Shown: positions 28,749-36,882, counted from the first letter of the stretch. The stretch is DNA of 64,000 nucleotides from Lysobacteraceae bacterium NML03-0222 (GCA_002798195.1 NWQM01000016.1:310001-374000); one strand, 5' to 3'. Numbers and translations are program-made. The notes: generated by a model not told the origin, from the sequence alone.

Positions 28749-30035
28749 CTAAAGCCGCCCATCCACTGCCTGACGTGGCCAGATGGATTTGACATCAAAT
28801 ACCACGGCATCCGCTTTACCCAATGCACGAATGGCTGCCGCATCCATATTGCGAAAGCCCGAGTGCGCCACCGCCAGCACGATGGCGTCATAGCCCCCTG
28901 GCTTGGGCGTTTCCAACAACTCGATACCGTATTCCTGCCAGGTCTCCTCGGCATCCGCCCACGGGTCGTGAACATCGACGGCAGCGCCAGCTGCTTGCAG
29001 CGCTGCAATCACGTCCATCACTTTGCTGTTGCGAAGGTCGGGGCAGTCTTCTTTGAACGTCATGCCCATGACCAGTACGCGAGCGCCTTGCGGAGCTTTA
29101 CCGCGCTCGGCAAGCAATGCCAGCACCCGGCTTGCCACATGCGCCCCCATGCGGTTATTGATGCGGCGGGCAGTATCAATCAATTGCGGGTGATAGCCGG
29201 CAGATTCGGACTTGTGCAGCAGGTAATACGGGTCAACGCCGATGCAGTGCCCGCCCACCAGTCCCGGTTGAAACGGCAAAAAATTCCATTTGCTGCCAGC
29301 GGCATCCAGTACATCACGGGTATCCAGACTCAAACGGTCGAATACCAGCGCCAGCTCGTTGATGAGCGCGATATTGACATCGCGCTGGATGTTCTCGATC
29401 ACCTTGGCCGCCTCGGCCACACGAATGGAAGGCGCGCGATGCGTACCCGCAGTGATGATGCGCCGGTACAGGGCATCGACAAAATCCGCCGTCGCCGCAT
29501 TGGAGCCGGAAGTCACTTTGACAATATCCGCCAGCCGCCGCCTGTGGTCACCGGGATTCACTCGCTCCGGGCTGTAACCACAGAAAAAATCCACGTTGAA
29601 GCGCAGCCCCGAGCCTTGCTCCAAGAGCGGCACGCAGATTTCTTCGGTAGTGCCCGGATACACGGTGGACTCGAAAATCACCACATCGCCTGGCTTCAGA
29701 TGCGCAGCGACCAGCTCGCTGGCCGCCATCAATGGCCCAAGGTCAGGGTCGTGCGCAGCATCGATGGGCGTCGGCACGGTGACGATATACACATTGCAGT
29801 CAGCAAGTGCCGCCGCATCAGCGCTGTAGCACAGCTGCGGTACGGCAAGAGCTTCATTGGGCACTTCCCGGGTACGGTCAATACCCGCTCGCAGCTCGGC
29901 AATACGCCCGGCATCGGTATCAAAACCCACAGTAGGAAAGTGCCGGGCAAAGGCCACCGCCAATGGCAGACCCACATAGCCCAGCCCTATCACGGCGATG
30001 TTTGCATCAGCAAGTTGCAGCACAGCGCTCTCCAT
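28749..30035 (-). CDS. tviB: UDP-N-acetylhexosamine 6-dehydrogenase (TviB/VipA type)
   Basis: A 428-residue member of the UDP-glucose/GDP-mannose dehydrogenase family, closest in pattern to TviB, which oxidises UDP-GlcNAc or UDP-GalNAc to the uronic acid for capsule or O-antigen synthesis. The NAD motif VIGLGYVGLPLAVAFA is at residues 11-26, the catalytic Cys lies in LVGGHCIGVDPYYL, and the C-terminal domain has VLVMGMTFKEDCPDLRNS. The start at 30035 precedes MESAVLQLADANIAV; an in-frame GTG-like extension to 30122 runs into element DNA and has no homology. No other sugar genes are nearby. A small integrated element begins about 77 bp upstream of its start, so its promoter may have been changed. 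Confidence 0.93.
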   Translation of the reverse strand: MESAVLQLADANIAVIGLGYVGLPLAVAFARHFPTVGFDTDAGRIAELRAGIDRTREVPNEALAVPQLCYSADAAALADCNVYIVTVPTPIDAAHDPDLGPLMAASELVAAHLKPGDVVIFESTVYPGTTEEICVPLLEQGSGLRFNVDFFCGYSPERVNPGDHRRRLADIVKVTSGSNAATADFVDALYRRIITAGTHRAPSIRVAEAAKVIENIQRDVNIALINELALVFDRLSLDTRDVLDAAGSKWNFLPFQPGLVGGHCIGVDPYYLLHKSESAGYHPQLIDTARRINNRMGAHVASRVLALLAERGKAPQGARVLVMGMTFKEDCPDLRNSKVMDVIAALQAAGAAVDVHDPWADAEETWQEYGIELLETPKPGGYDAIVLAVAHSGFRNMDAAAIRALGKADAVVFDVKSIWPRQAVDGRL

Positions 30036-30111
30036 TGTGTGCCCGTGGCGAAGACCGAATGCACATTCCATCCAATTGATTTTATTGAGATTATTATTCA
30101 TTAAAACTTTT

Positions 30112-30132
30112 GATACCCCCAAATATACCCCC
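30112..30132. repeat. Left-end paired repeat of element 1
   Basis: GATACCCCC at 30112-30120 and TATACCCCC at 30124-30132, same orientation, period 12, preceded by ACTTTT. Matches the right-end pair at 33471-33491 in orientation and spacing. Confidence 0.6.
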
Positions 30133-30150
30133 TCAGTCTGCTTGGTAGGC

Positions 30151-30354
30151 TTAGGCGGCGACTTGGTTCAGCCATGCTTCTACCTCGCTAGACAGCCATG
30201 CTATTGCTCGACTGCCGGGGATGTTTCGGGCTTTGGGGAATGTACCACGCTTCTGAAGTCGCCATAGGGTTGTGCGGCTCAGGCCGGTAACGGTCAAGAC
30301 CTCGGCCTGTCTTAACAGGCGCTCCGGTAAAGTGTGGTTGTTCTGTTTCTGCAT
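30151..30354 (-). CDS. AlpA-family helix-turn-helix regulator
   Basis: A 67-residue AlpA/excisionase-like MerR-fold DNA-binding protein: LLRQAEVLTVTGLSRTTLWRLQKRGTFPKARNIPGSRAIAWLSSEVEAWLN is the complete winged HTH. Such proteins regulate the integrase or act as directionality factors in P4-like elements. The start at 30354 is backed by GGAG five bases upstream; the longer frame to 30381 would include a terminator-like hairpin. It is the last gene at the left end of element 1, next to the end repeat. Confidence 0.85.
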   Translation of the reverse strand: MQKQNNHTLPERLLRQAEVLTVTGLSRTTLWRLQKRGTFPKARNIPGSRAIAWLSSEVEAWLNQVAA

Positions 30355-30369
30355 CGCTTCTCCAAATAA

Positions 30370-30404
30370 GAAAGCCCACACAGCGGGTTCACTGGTGGGC
30401 TTGG
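30370..30404 (-). terminator. Terminator-like hairpin upstream of the AlpA gene
   Basis: On the minus strand AAGCCCACCA...TGTGGGCTTTCTT forms a stem with a short T-rich tail, immediately before the AlpA ribosome site. The same GCCCACC/GTGGGC motif recurs in the hairpin at 33534-33563. It could end transcription from the ParB-like gene or attenuate AlpA. Confidence 0.5.
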
Positions 30405-30635
30405 GTGTAGGTGTGTTGTTGGTGTCCTAGGCTGGGTTGGGCAGCCTTGGGGGGTATAGGGGGTGAGGACGCGCGGCTTAACCCATCAATACCCTTTCGG
30501 ACATTTGCGGCAAATCTTTTGCCTTCCTAGGGTGGCGCTTTGCGCCACTCTGTAGCGCTCCGTGGCGCACTGTGCATCTAGTTTGAGACACCCTAAGGCG
30601 TCCTGAGGCTTTTCCTGAGGCTTCCCTTAAGCCGT
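30382..30635. other. Non-coding gap inside element 1 with CCTGAGGCTT repeats
   Basis: About 250 bp without a convincing gene. It holds the short direct repeat CCTGAGGCTT (around 30603-30626), palindromic GTGGCGCTTTGCGCCAC (30532-30548), and an inverted copy of the end motif as GGGGGTATA at 30450-30458. It may contain control or replication sites. Confidence 0.4.
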
Positions 30636-31469
30636 TCAGCAGTCTTCCTCAGGCTCATCGCTTAGGGCTTCCCTCAAGCGTTCTGCGGCCTCTTGTACGG
30701 CTTCATCCTCCAGCATCTTCAGTGCGTTCAGGAAGCGGGTCTTTCCGGCTTTGTCCATCTGCTTTGCCAGACTGGCAGCAAGCCTCTCTGTCTGGCGTCT
30801 CTCTCGTATATCTTCGGGTACGTCGGCGAAGGCGTCCCTGGAGGCGTTTCCCTTGACGTACTTCCACATAGGCCATCCGGTGCCGGGGTCACAGGCTTGG
30901 CTTGAGTAGTCTTCGGTCTTCACTTGCTCTAGCTTCCTTCGCATCCTTTGGATGGTGTCCTTGGATGTGCTGAAGATGCGAGCTAGGGCACGGCTGGACA
31001 TATCCTTGGGCAGCCTGAAGCGGCCTTGGTGGGTCGCCATTGCCATGTACTGCCATGCCGCTTCCCGGCGTTGCTCCGTGTGCATGGGCAGCTTGACTCC
31101 ATCACAGTTGGCAGCTTTGGAAGCTATCAAGGCTTCCCTCGGGCTGCTCTTGCGTATCCGTGCGGGGGTGGTCTCCCTTCGTGTGCGCTTATACGCCTGT
31201 AAGCGATGGTGTCCATCAATCAACCACAGCTTGCCGTCGATGTTTGCCACCAATACGGGTTCCATCTCGTTACCGCCTTCGAGCTTGTCTTGCAGGTCTT
31301 CTATGTGGCTTCGTGATTGTTCCTGAAGGCGGCTGCGGTCTCTGAAGGGGGCTATCCGCTCGTTCCTTGGCTGATAGTCCGGTGAGGTCTTGATGCGTCC
31401 TGTGCGTATCTGCTGGGGTTCTATGGCTCTCCATGCTTCCAGCAGGGTTTTCGGGTTCTCCATCGTCAT
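30636..31469 (-). CDS. ParB/Srx-fold domain protein
   Basis: A 277-residue protein whose first 120 residues show the ParB/sulfiredoxin-like domain: MEPVLVANIDGKLWLIDGHHRLQAYKR contains the DGHHR motif corresponding to GERR in ParB. A helical region follows with RALARIFSTSKDTIQRMRRKLEQ as a probable HTH, then an acidic C-terminus. Proteins of this shape occur in plasmids and integrated elements and may bind DNA for partition, regulation or replication; ParB-fold nucleases and CTPases exist too. No ParA partner is present. It begins two bases after the preceding gene's stop, so the pair are co-translated. Confidence 0.72.
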   Translation of the reverse strand: MTMENPKTLLEAWRAIEPQQIRTGRIKTSPDYQPRNERIAPFRDRSRLQEQSRSHIEDLQDKLEGGNEMEPVLVANIDGKLWLIDGHHRLQAYKRTRRETTPARIRKSSPREALIASKAANCDGVKLPMHTEQRREAAWQYMAMATHQGRFRLPKDMSSRALARIFSTSKDTIQRMRRKLEQVKTEDYSSQACDPGTGWPMWKYVKGNASRDAFADVPEDIRERRQTERLAASLAKQMDKAGKTRFLNALKMLEDEAVQEAAERLREALSDEPEEDC

Positions 31470-31471
31470 GC

Positions 31472-31756
31472 TTAGTCCCTCCTGCGGCGGGTATCGGGGG
31501 CACTGGGGGCAGGCACGGCTAACAGCAGGCGGTCAATGGTTTCTCCATTGGTGAGGTGCTGGCCTTCCTTGCGTGCCAGATAGCGTTGCCAGCGTTTGAG
31601 GTGGTCGAAGGCTTCAAGGCCGATGGCGACTTCCCGATAGATGACGGTCTGTGGTTTGGCGATGGGGGCTGGGTAGAAGGGCTTGCCTTCGTGGTGTGGG
31701 GGGCTGTGTTGTGTGGTCTTCTTCATGGTCTTCTGCCTTGGTTTACTGTGGGGCAC
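31472..31756 (-). CDS. Small basic protein of element 1, function unknown
   Basis: A 94-residue basic protein. The C-terminal half (VAIGLEAFDHLKRWQRYLARKEGQHLTNGETIDRLLLAV) has the look of a ribbon-helix-helix DNA-binding segment, but this is by eye. The GTG at 31756 is favoured because GGGAGG stands seven bases upstream; an ATG at 31726 is the alternative. It directly precedes the ParB-like gene and may be its regulator. Confidence 0.55.
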   Translation of the reverse strand: MPHSKPRQKTMKKTTQHSPPHHEGKPFYPAPIAKPQTVIYREVAIGLEAFDHLKRWQRYLARKEGQHLTNGETIDRLLLAVPAPSAPDTRRRRD

Positions 31757-31916
31757 GGCAGCGCCTCCCGGATACTGAGGGCGGGCAGTGCATGGGTGTG
31801 GTGGTTTGCTTGGGGGTGGTGCTGAAGTGGGGCTGGAGGTGTCCGAAGAGGTCTTCTCCCCCTCTGTGGAGAACCTTTTTATTCTTCTAACATGACCGTT
31901 ATATTCCCCATCGGGT

Positions 31917-31937
31917 AAAACCCTAATGGAATCAAGG
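31917..31937. repeat. 21-bp direct repeat, copy 1
   Basis: AAAACCCTAATGG followed by AATCAAGG, identical to 32023-32043; the two are 106 bp apart in the non-coding region of element 1. Possible binding sites for the element's own DNA-binding proteins. Confidence 0.85.
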
Positions 31938-32022
31938 CTTTGGCTGCCTTGTTCCCTTCAGCCCTGAAGGCCAGCTTTGCAGCTTTCTCCTTCGTGGATG
32001 ACGCTTTTATTCCAATGCCCTG

Positions 32023-32043
32023 AAAACCCTAATGGAATCAAGG
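32023..32043. repeat. 21-bp direct repeat, copy 2
   Basis: Second identical copy of the repeat at 31917-31937, preceded by CCCTG. Confidence 0.85.
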
Positions 32044-32218
32044 GATTGCCCCGGCTCCCCTTCAGTGTTGCCTGTGAGGGCTTTTCATCTTCTCTGAAGA
32101 CCACTCCTAAACCTCCCCAAAGCGGGCTGAAGCGCCCTCAGCGGCCTTGGTCTTCCACTGCCCCCAAGGCTCGCCAAAAGAGACCGATAGACACCGGCAG
32201 GGTGCCTCGGCGGGTGGT

Positions 32219-33427
32219 CTATCCCTTTGCGTGGGTTGCCTTGGTTCCGTCCTTCAGGCTGTCCAGATAGTCCGCCCATTGCTGCATGGCGGTCTTGCGT
32301 TCCTGTAGGAACCGTGTCCGGTCATAGGCTTTCTGTACTTCGTCCTTCTTGGCATGGGCGAGCTGTGCTTCCAGTACGTCGGGGGCTATGCCCAGCCTTT
32401 CCCTTCCTACGGTTCTGAACATTGCCCTGAAGCCGTGCGTGGTGTGCTTTCCTTGAAAGCCCATTTCCCTGAGTGCCTTGCTGAGTGTATCCCGGTGCAG
32501 GTGCGGGTTCTTCTGTGTTGCCAGCGGTGGGAAGATGTACTGCTGCCCTTCCGTGTACTGCTGCATGTTCTTCAAGATGCTGATGGCTTGCCGTTGTAGG
32601 GGCACAATATGGCTATGCCCTGTCTTCATCTTGGTGTCAGGGATGCGCCACTCTGCTTCTTTTAGGTCTATTTCGTTCCACTCGGCTTCTACGATGTTTT
32701 CCGGTCTTTGTACCGTGAGCATGACGAACTGAAGGGCGGCTCGGGTGACGGGGGATTCATAGGCGGCGATGGCCTCCACGAGCCGTTGAACTTCATTGGG
32801 CAGGGTCGCGGCTGGGAAGTGTCCCTTGCCGGTCTTGGGCAGTGCGCCTCTCAGGTTCAGCCTTCGCCCTTCGTCCCTGAGTCCATACCGGATGGCGTAT
32901 TCAATCATCTGGCCTAGGTACTGCCTTGCCTTGCTTGCCAGCGAGGGGGCTTGCTCGTGGATGGAGACCAACACATGAGCGGCTGTAGGTGTGCTTAGGG
33001 TGTCGATGGATTCCTTTCGCAGCTTCGGCTCTAGGTACGCCTCGACCACATAGGAAGCCTTCCTGTAGGTCTCCTTTGACCATGTAGGTCGGCAGGCTTC
33101 CAGCCAGTCTTTAGCGACCTGCGGGAACATGGTCTTGGCGGCTCTCTTGACATTCTCTTTCTGGTTGTGCTTGTGCCAGCTGGGGTCGATACCTTCGCGC
33201 AGCAGGGCGCGCGCTTCAGTGCGTCGTTGTCTAGCTTCTGCCAAAGAGACTTCGGGGTACATGCCAAACGCCAGCAGTTTTTCCTTGCCTGCAAAGCGGT
33301 ACTTCATCCGCCATGCTCTCGCTCCTGTCTTCTGCACATGCAGATACAAGCCGCCTCCGTCGAAGTGTTTGGCTGTGGGTAAATGCTTGAGCGCCACTGC
33401 TTGCAGTTTGCCGGTTTCCTTTGCCAT
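32219..33427 (-). CDS. int: Tyrosine integrase of element 1 (P4-like)
   Basis: A 402-residue P4-type integrase. The N-terminal DUF4102 arm-binding domain is clear (LPTAKHFDGGGLYLHVQKTGARAWRMKYRF, GMYPEVSLAEARQRR). The SAM-like core-binding domain spans roughly 100-190. The catalytic part contains RPENIVEAEWNEIDL (first Arg), HTTHGFRAMFRTVGRE (His-x-x-Arg) and ending AYDRTRF with the Tyr nucleophile. A GAGGGG lies upstream of the ATG. It sits at the right end next to the end repeats, as expected. Its gene is read toward the left end. Confidence 0.95.
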   Translation of the reverse strand: MAKETGKLQAVALKHLPTAKHFDGGGLYLHVQKTGARAWRMKYRFAGKEKLLAFGMYPEVSLAEARQRRTEARALLREGIDPSWHKHNQKENVKRAAKTMFPQVAKDWLEACRPTWSKETYRKASYVVEAYLEPKLRKESIDTLSTPTAAHVLVSIHEQAPSLASKARQYLGQMIEYAIRYGLRDEGRRLNLRGALPKTGKGHFPAATLPNEVQRLVEAIAAYESPVTRAALQFVMLTVQRPENIVEAEWNEIDLKEAEWRIPDTKMKTGHSHIVPLQRQAISILKNMQQYTEGQQYIFPPLATQKNPHLHRDTLSKALREMGFQGKHTTHGFRAMFRTVGRERLGIAPDVLEAQLAHAKKDEVQKAYDRTRFLQERKTAMQQWADYLDSLKDGTKATHAKG

Positions 33428-33470
33428 ATCTGTACCCCTCTATTTGGGCACATAGTAGCATGACTTTTTC

Positions 33471-33491
33471 GATACCCCCACCGATACCCCC
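33471..33491. repeat. Right-end paired repeat of element 1
   Basis: GATACCCCC at 33471-33479 and 33483-33491, period 12, preceded by GACTTTTTC, matching the left-end pair in orientation. It lies upstream of the integrase start, where arm-type integrase sites are usual. Confidence 0.6.
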
Positions 33492-33533
33492 ACACCAGCC
33501 GGGATTGAGGGGAACCCTTTGAAACACTCAGAA

Positions 33534-33563
33534 ACAAAAAAACCCACACATGGTGGGCTTTTT
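33534..33563. terminator. Bidirectional terminator between element 1 and the tRNA-Leu 3' half
   Basis: AAAAAAACCCAC-acatg-GTGGGCTTTTT inverted repeat with A and T tracts. On the minus strand it stands about 47 bp after the end of the tRNA-Leu 3' half, a fitting place for the tRNA terminator. Confidence 0.75.
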
Positions 33564-33609
33564 AGGGGGTTTTGGGTTGTTCAGGAAACCCCTTGAAACG
33601 TCCTTGTTG

Positions 33610-33662
33610 TGCCCGGGGCGGGGCTCGAACCCGCATGGTGTTGCCACCGAGGGATTTTAAGT
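33610..33662 (-). pseudogene. tRNA-Leu(UAA), 3' half, cut off from its 5' half
   Basis: Read on the minus strand this is the anticodon loop CTTAAAA, the 3' anticodon stem TCCCT, a variable arm GGTG-gcaa-CACC, T arm GCGGG-TTCGAGC-CCCGC, acceptor strand CCCGGGC and discriminator A. No CCA is encoded. Its 5' half is at 45524-45563, 11.9 kb away on the same strand. The bases directly 5' of this half are element DNA and do not form the missing stems, so this copy cannot be functional. Confidence 0.93.
33654..33662. repeat. Attachment site core, left (attL)
   Basis: ATTTTAAGT, identical to 45524-45532. Left flank GGG belongs to the tRNA anticodon stem; right flank TCAC is element DNA. Confidence 0.9.
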
Positions 33663-33838
33663 TCACATTTTGCCATCATTTGGCAGCAGTTAGAGGCATT
33701 TAGGCTCCGCATCTCAACAAAATGATTGGCTGCGAAGGCGGTTTGGCCAAGAGTTCGGCATCCAGAGGCATACCTAGTCCGGCACCTGCACGGTTCGCGG
33801 ACGGTTCGCCACCCTGGGCCAACAACTGGAGCACCGCC

Positions 33839-35116
33839 ATGCCAACCTTCGCACCTACCAAGCTCACGATCCGCTTCGTCGAGAACCTGCCGCACGCCGA
33901 GCGCGACCCAACCTCCGGGCGCATCCTATCGTACTCCGTCCGGGACACCCTCGTCCCTGGGCTGATGGTTGTCGTGAATGCGAACTCCAAGTCGTTCGCT
34001 GTCCAGCGCGACCTGTATTCCGAAGAGCGCGACGCCCAAGGCCGCCGCGTGAAGCTCGGCACCCGCCGCGTTCGCCTGGGCGACGCCAAGGGCTTCCTGT
34101 CCATCGAGGCCGTCCGGGCGAAGGCCCAGGAGGTCATCAACCAGCTCCGGGCAGGCATCGACCCGAACAAGCCCGCCGAGCCCGAGGCGCTGCCGGAGCC
34201 GAAGAAGGAATTCACCTTCGCCCAGGCGCTGGACTCCTACATCGACCGCTGCGAGCGCAAGGCCCGCCGCCCGAGCACCGTCCTGGGCTACCGGAACCTG
34301 TTCGAGCGTTACCTCAAGGACTGGGCCGACCGCCCGCTGCGCGAGATCGGCGACGACACCCTGGGCGTGGATGAGCGCCACCGCACCATTACCAAGAACA
34401 ACGGGCCAGTGGCTGCCAACCAGACCATGCGCCTCGTCCGGGCTGTCTATCGGCACGCCCGCCGCAAGATGCGAGACCTCCCGCCGCCGCCCACCGACGC
34501 GGTGGATTTCAATGACGAGAAGCGCCGGGATGTCATCGTTACCGACTGGCCCGCCTTCTGGGCTGCGGTGCAGGGGCTTCGCAACCCGGTAACGCGAGAC
34601 TGGTATCTGTTCTTGGCCTTCACCGGCATGCGCCGGGGTGCCGCCAGCGAGGCCCGCGTCGAACACCTGGACTTGGAGAACGGCTTCCTACACGTGCCCA
34701 ACCCGAAGGGCGGGCCGAAGCGGGCCTTCGACCTTCCGCTGTCGGCCTTCCTCGTGGATATGCTGCGCCAGCGCGTCAAGGAGAACGCCGAGGTCTTCGG
34801 CAAGGACTACCCGTGGCTCTTCCCGTCGCACACCTCGGGCAAGGGGCACCTCACCCAGTCCCACGTCAGGCACGCAGGACTGGTGAATCCGCACGCGCTG
34901 CGCCACTCCTACGCGACCGCTGCCGCAGCCGTTGGGCTAGACCCCTTCACGATCAAGCTCCTGCTCAACCACCAACTGCCGGGCGTAACGGGCGGCTACA
35001 TCCACGGCTCGGCGCTCGGAGCAACGCTCAGAGAGGCGCAGGGCCGCGTTTCGGCCTACCTCCTGGGCCAAATTCACGGCAACGTCCTAGCCCTCCCTAG
35101 GCGGGCTGTGGCGTAA
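33839..35116 (+). CDS. int: Tyrosine integrase of element 2
   Basis: A 425-residue P4/DUF4102-type integrase. The N-terminal arm-binding domain has LTIRFVENLPHAERDP, DTLVPGLMVVV and TRRVRLGDAKGFLSIEAVRAKAQEV. A SAM-like domain covers about 125-215. Catalytic residues lie in AFTGMRRGAASEARVEHLDL, VNPHALRHSYATAAAAVGLD (His-x-x-Arg) and LLNHQLPGVTGGYIHGS, where the nucleophile is the Tyr of GGYIHG. The ATG at 33839 has GGAG seven bases upstream; an in-frame start at 33722 lacks one. It lies at the left end next to attL, reading into the element. Confidence 0.94.
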   Translation: MPTFAPTKLTIRFVENLPHAERDPTSGRILSYSVRDTLVPGLMVVVNANSKSFAVQRDLYSEERDAQGRRVKLGTRRVRLGDAKGFLSIEAVRAKAQEVINQLRAGIDPNKPAEPEALPEPKKEFTFAQALDSYIDRCERKARRPSTVLGYRNLFERYLKDWADRPLREIGDDTLGVDERHRTITKNNGPVAANQTMRLVRAVYRHARRKMRDLPPPPTDAVDFNDEKRRDVIVTDWPAFWAAVQGLRNPVTRDWYLFLAFTGMRRGAASEARVEHLDLENGFLHVPNPKGGPKRAFDLPLSAFLVDMLRQRVKENAEVFGKDYPWLFPSHTSGKGHLTQSHVRHAGLVNPHALRHSYATAAAAVGLDPFTIKLLLNHQLPGVTGGYIHGSALGATLREAQGRVSAYLLGQIHGNVLALPRRAVA

Positions 35117-35308
35117 CAGCCCAGGGTCGCCCAGGCGACCCGCAACGGGTAACATGGCAGGTTTGGCGCTCGGAGCCTTCGATAGGCGCAGGGGAGTATT
35201 GGTTGCTGGCTCGGCACAACGAGACCAGCAACCGAGGCCGCCGAGAGTGGCGCGAACCGCGAGACGCACCGCCCTGGCAACGGGGCAGCACAGAGAAATT
35301 CAGACGAT

Positions 35309-36226
35309 ATGCTAACCGAAGATCAGGAAATTTCCTCGGCAACATCCAGCCCGAGGACGGAGCCGCTGCCGCTGGTGGGCAGCAGCTTCGACGAATCCCC
35401 ATTCATGAAGCCCAGCGGCTCGCTGGCTCCGTACTTCAAGACCGACCACGGGGCGGTCTTCGATCAAGATTGCCTCGTGTTCCTGCGCGGCATCAAAGAT
35501 TCAGTCGTGGATACCGTATTTGCCGACCCGCCGTTCAACCTGAAGAAGGAATACGGGGCGAAGTCCAACGACGATATTCCCGACCACGAATATCTCGCTT
35601 GGTGCCGCGAGTGGATCAACGAGGCCGCCCGTACCCTCAAGCCGGGCGGTGCCTTCTTCCTCTACAACCTGCCCAAGTGGAACATGTTCCTGGGCACGTA
35701 CCTGGCCGAGGCGGGCCTGGAGTTCCGGCACTGGATTGCCGTCGATATCAAGTTCGGGCTACCTATCCCGAAGCGCCTCTACCCGAGCCACTACAGCCTG
35801 TTGTACTTCACGAAGGGCAAGCCCAAGACCTTCCGCAAGGTGCGGACGCCTATCGAGCTATGCCGCCACTGCAAGGGCGAGATCAAGGACTACGGCGGCC
35901 ACCGGAACAAGATGAATCCGAAAGGCGTGAATCTCACCGACGTTTGGAACGACATTGCGCCGGTTCGTCACTGGAAGTACAAGTCCAGCGAGCGGAAGGC
36001 CAACGCGCTGTCATCCAAGCTGCTGGACCGTGTCGTGGAGATTTCCACCGAGCCGGGCGACCTAGTCATCGACCCGTTCGGCGGCAGCGGAACCACGTTC
36101 GCAGTCTGTGAGGCGAAGCACCGACGCTGGCTGGGCACCGATATCGACTTCGCCCCCGTTATCAAGGAGCGGCTGTCGGGGGACTTGTTCCTGCACAAGA
36201 ACACCGACGTGCTCGACCTCGACTAG
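35309..36226 (+). CDS. Type II DNA methyltransferase, beta class
   Basis: A 305-residue site-specific DNA methyltransferase. Motif IV DPPFNL (Asp73-Phe76) comes first and motif I DPFGGSGTTFAV (near 254) last, which is the beta order (catalytic motif, target-recognition part, SAM-binding motif). DPPF is most common in adenine-N6 enzymes; cytosine-N4 cannot be ruled out. Its 3' end overlaps by four bases a convergent gene that looks like a BamHI/BglII-type nuclease, so the two form a type II R-M system whose specificity is unknown. No strong ribosome site precedes the ATG at 35309. Confidence 0.88.
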   Translation: MLTEDQEISSATSSPRTEPLPLVGSSFDESPFMKPSGSLAPYFKTDHGAVFDQDCLVFLRGIKDSVVDTVFADPPFNLKKEYGAKSNDDIPDHEYLAWCREWINEAARTLKPGGAFFLYNLPKWNMFLGTYLAEAGLEFRHWIAVDIKFGLPIPKRLYPSHYSLLYFTKGKPKTFRKVRTPIELCRHCKGEIKDYGGHRNKMNPKGVNLTDVWNDIAPVRHWKYKSSERKANALSSKLLDRVVEISTEPGDLVIDPFGGSGTTFAVCEAKHRRWLGTDIDFAPVIKERLSGDLFLHKNTDVLDLD

Positions 36227-36882
36227 ACCTGGGCGCGTCCGTCGGTGCCCTTCGGAATCCTGGGCACGGTGTCACTCGTGGCGTCGTGCTCGATGACGAC
36301 AATTTCCAGAATGCCCTCCTCGCAAGGGGTGGCGCTCCACACCGGAAAATAGGGTTCCAGCTCAGCGATGTTGCCGATTCGGTCTGTCAGGTACGGGTAC
36401 AGCGCCCGCGAGGGCACCACCAGAATGCCGGCCTTGATGGCTCCCTGCAGCAGGCCCAGGCACATCTTGTTCAGCGAGCGATGGCTCGACGAGATGTTCC
36501 CCGTCTCCCACTCAAGGCAGACGATGCCCTCGTCGCAGTAGTAGGCCGCGTCCATGTTGCCGGGGCGGATGCGCTCGCCGACCGGCCAGGGGGCTTCTGC
36601 AACCCACTCGTTGTGGAGCACCGGCTGGCCTGCCGCCGTCCGGGCCTTGTGGTTGAGTCCGCTGCGGACAAGACGCCGGATCGTTTCGTCCTTGATGGGC
36701 TTCACCCCGTTACCTTCGCCGCGCTTCTTGCCGCTCTCCGGGCGGATGGTGAATGAACCAGAACCGGGCGGCCAATCAGCAGCCCGAACGGCGGTATGCA
36801 CCTCGTCCCGCAGCGCTGCCCACTCAGGCGAATTGGCGAATGCTCCCCGTGAGATCAGCGTCTCAACCCTAACAATCTTCAT
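36223..36882 (-). CDS. Type II restriction endonuclease, BamHI/BglII-like
   Basis: A 219-residue protein. The segment NMDAAYYCDEGIVCLEWETGN gives Asp111-x12-Glu124-Trp-Glu126, a PD-(D/E)xE-type active site like the Asp/Glu-x-Glu of BamHI-related enzymes. Around it, KKRGEGNGVKPIKDETI and SLNKMCLGLLQGAIKAGILVVPSRALYPYLTDR fit the BamHI/BglII-like fold as I know it, where the latter follows the active site. It would cut the sequence that the neighbouring methyltransferase protects. It is convergent with, and overlaps, that gene. The start is followed upstream by AAGG. Family call is by pattern and needs a profile search. Confidence 0.65.
   Translation of the reverse strand: MKIVRVETLISRGAFANSPEWAALRDEVHTAVRAADWPPGSGSFTIRPESGKKRGEGNGVKPIKDETIRRLVRSGLNHKARTAAGQPVLHNEWVAEAPWPVGERIRPGNMDAAYYCDEGIVCLEWETGNISSSHRSLNKMCLGLLQGAIKAGILVVPSRALYPYLTDRIGNIAELEPYFPVWSATPCEEGILEIVVIEHDATSDTVPRIPKGTDGRAQV

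Larger units (their letters stand above)
31757..32218. other. Non-coding region of element 1 between the integrase and the small basic gene
   Basis: About 460 bp with no supported gene. The promoter for the leftward genes should lie here. It contains the 21-bp direct repeat listed separately and AT-rich TTTTTATTCTTCTAACATGACC (near 31877), a candidate promoter. Confidence 0.5.
30112..33491. mobile_element. Small integrated element 1 (AlpA-ParB-like-Int)
   Basis: About 3.4 kb lower in GC than the flanks and holding only an integrase, a small basic protein, a ParB-like protein and an AlpA-like regulator, all read leftwards. Both ends carry a pair of 9-mers with 12-bp spacing: GATACCCCC (30112) plus TATACCCCC (30124) on the left and GATACCCCC (33471) plus GATACCCCC (33483) on the right. 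These mark approximate limits, not proven attachment sites. The right end lies about 120 bp from the 3' half of the split tRNA-Leu. Confidence 0.6.

Noticed and set aside
28749..30122. Longer start of the nucleotide-sugar dehydrogenase at 30122
   Set aside because: The extra 29 residues carry no family homology and lie next to the element 1 end repeat; the ATG at 30035 fits the family N-terminus.
30100..30150. A copy of the tRNA-Leu 3' end at the left edge of element 1
   Set aside because: Searched for as the expected second att site if element 1 had used the tRNA; no match was seen, so the att core of element 1 remains undefined.
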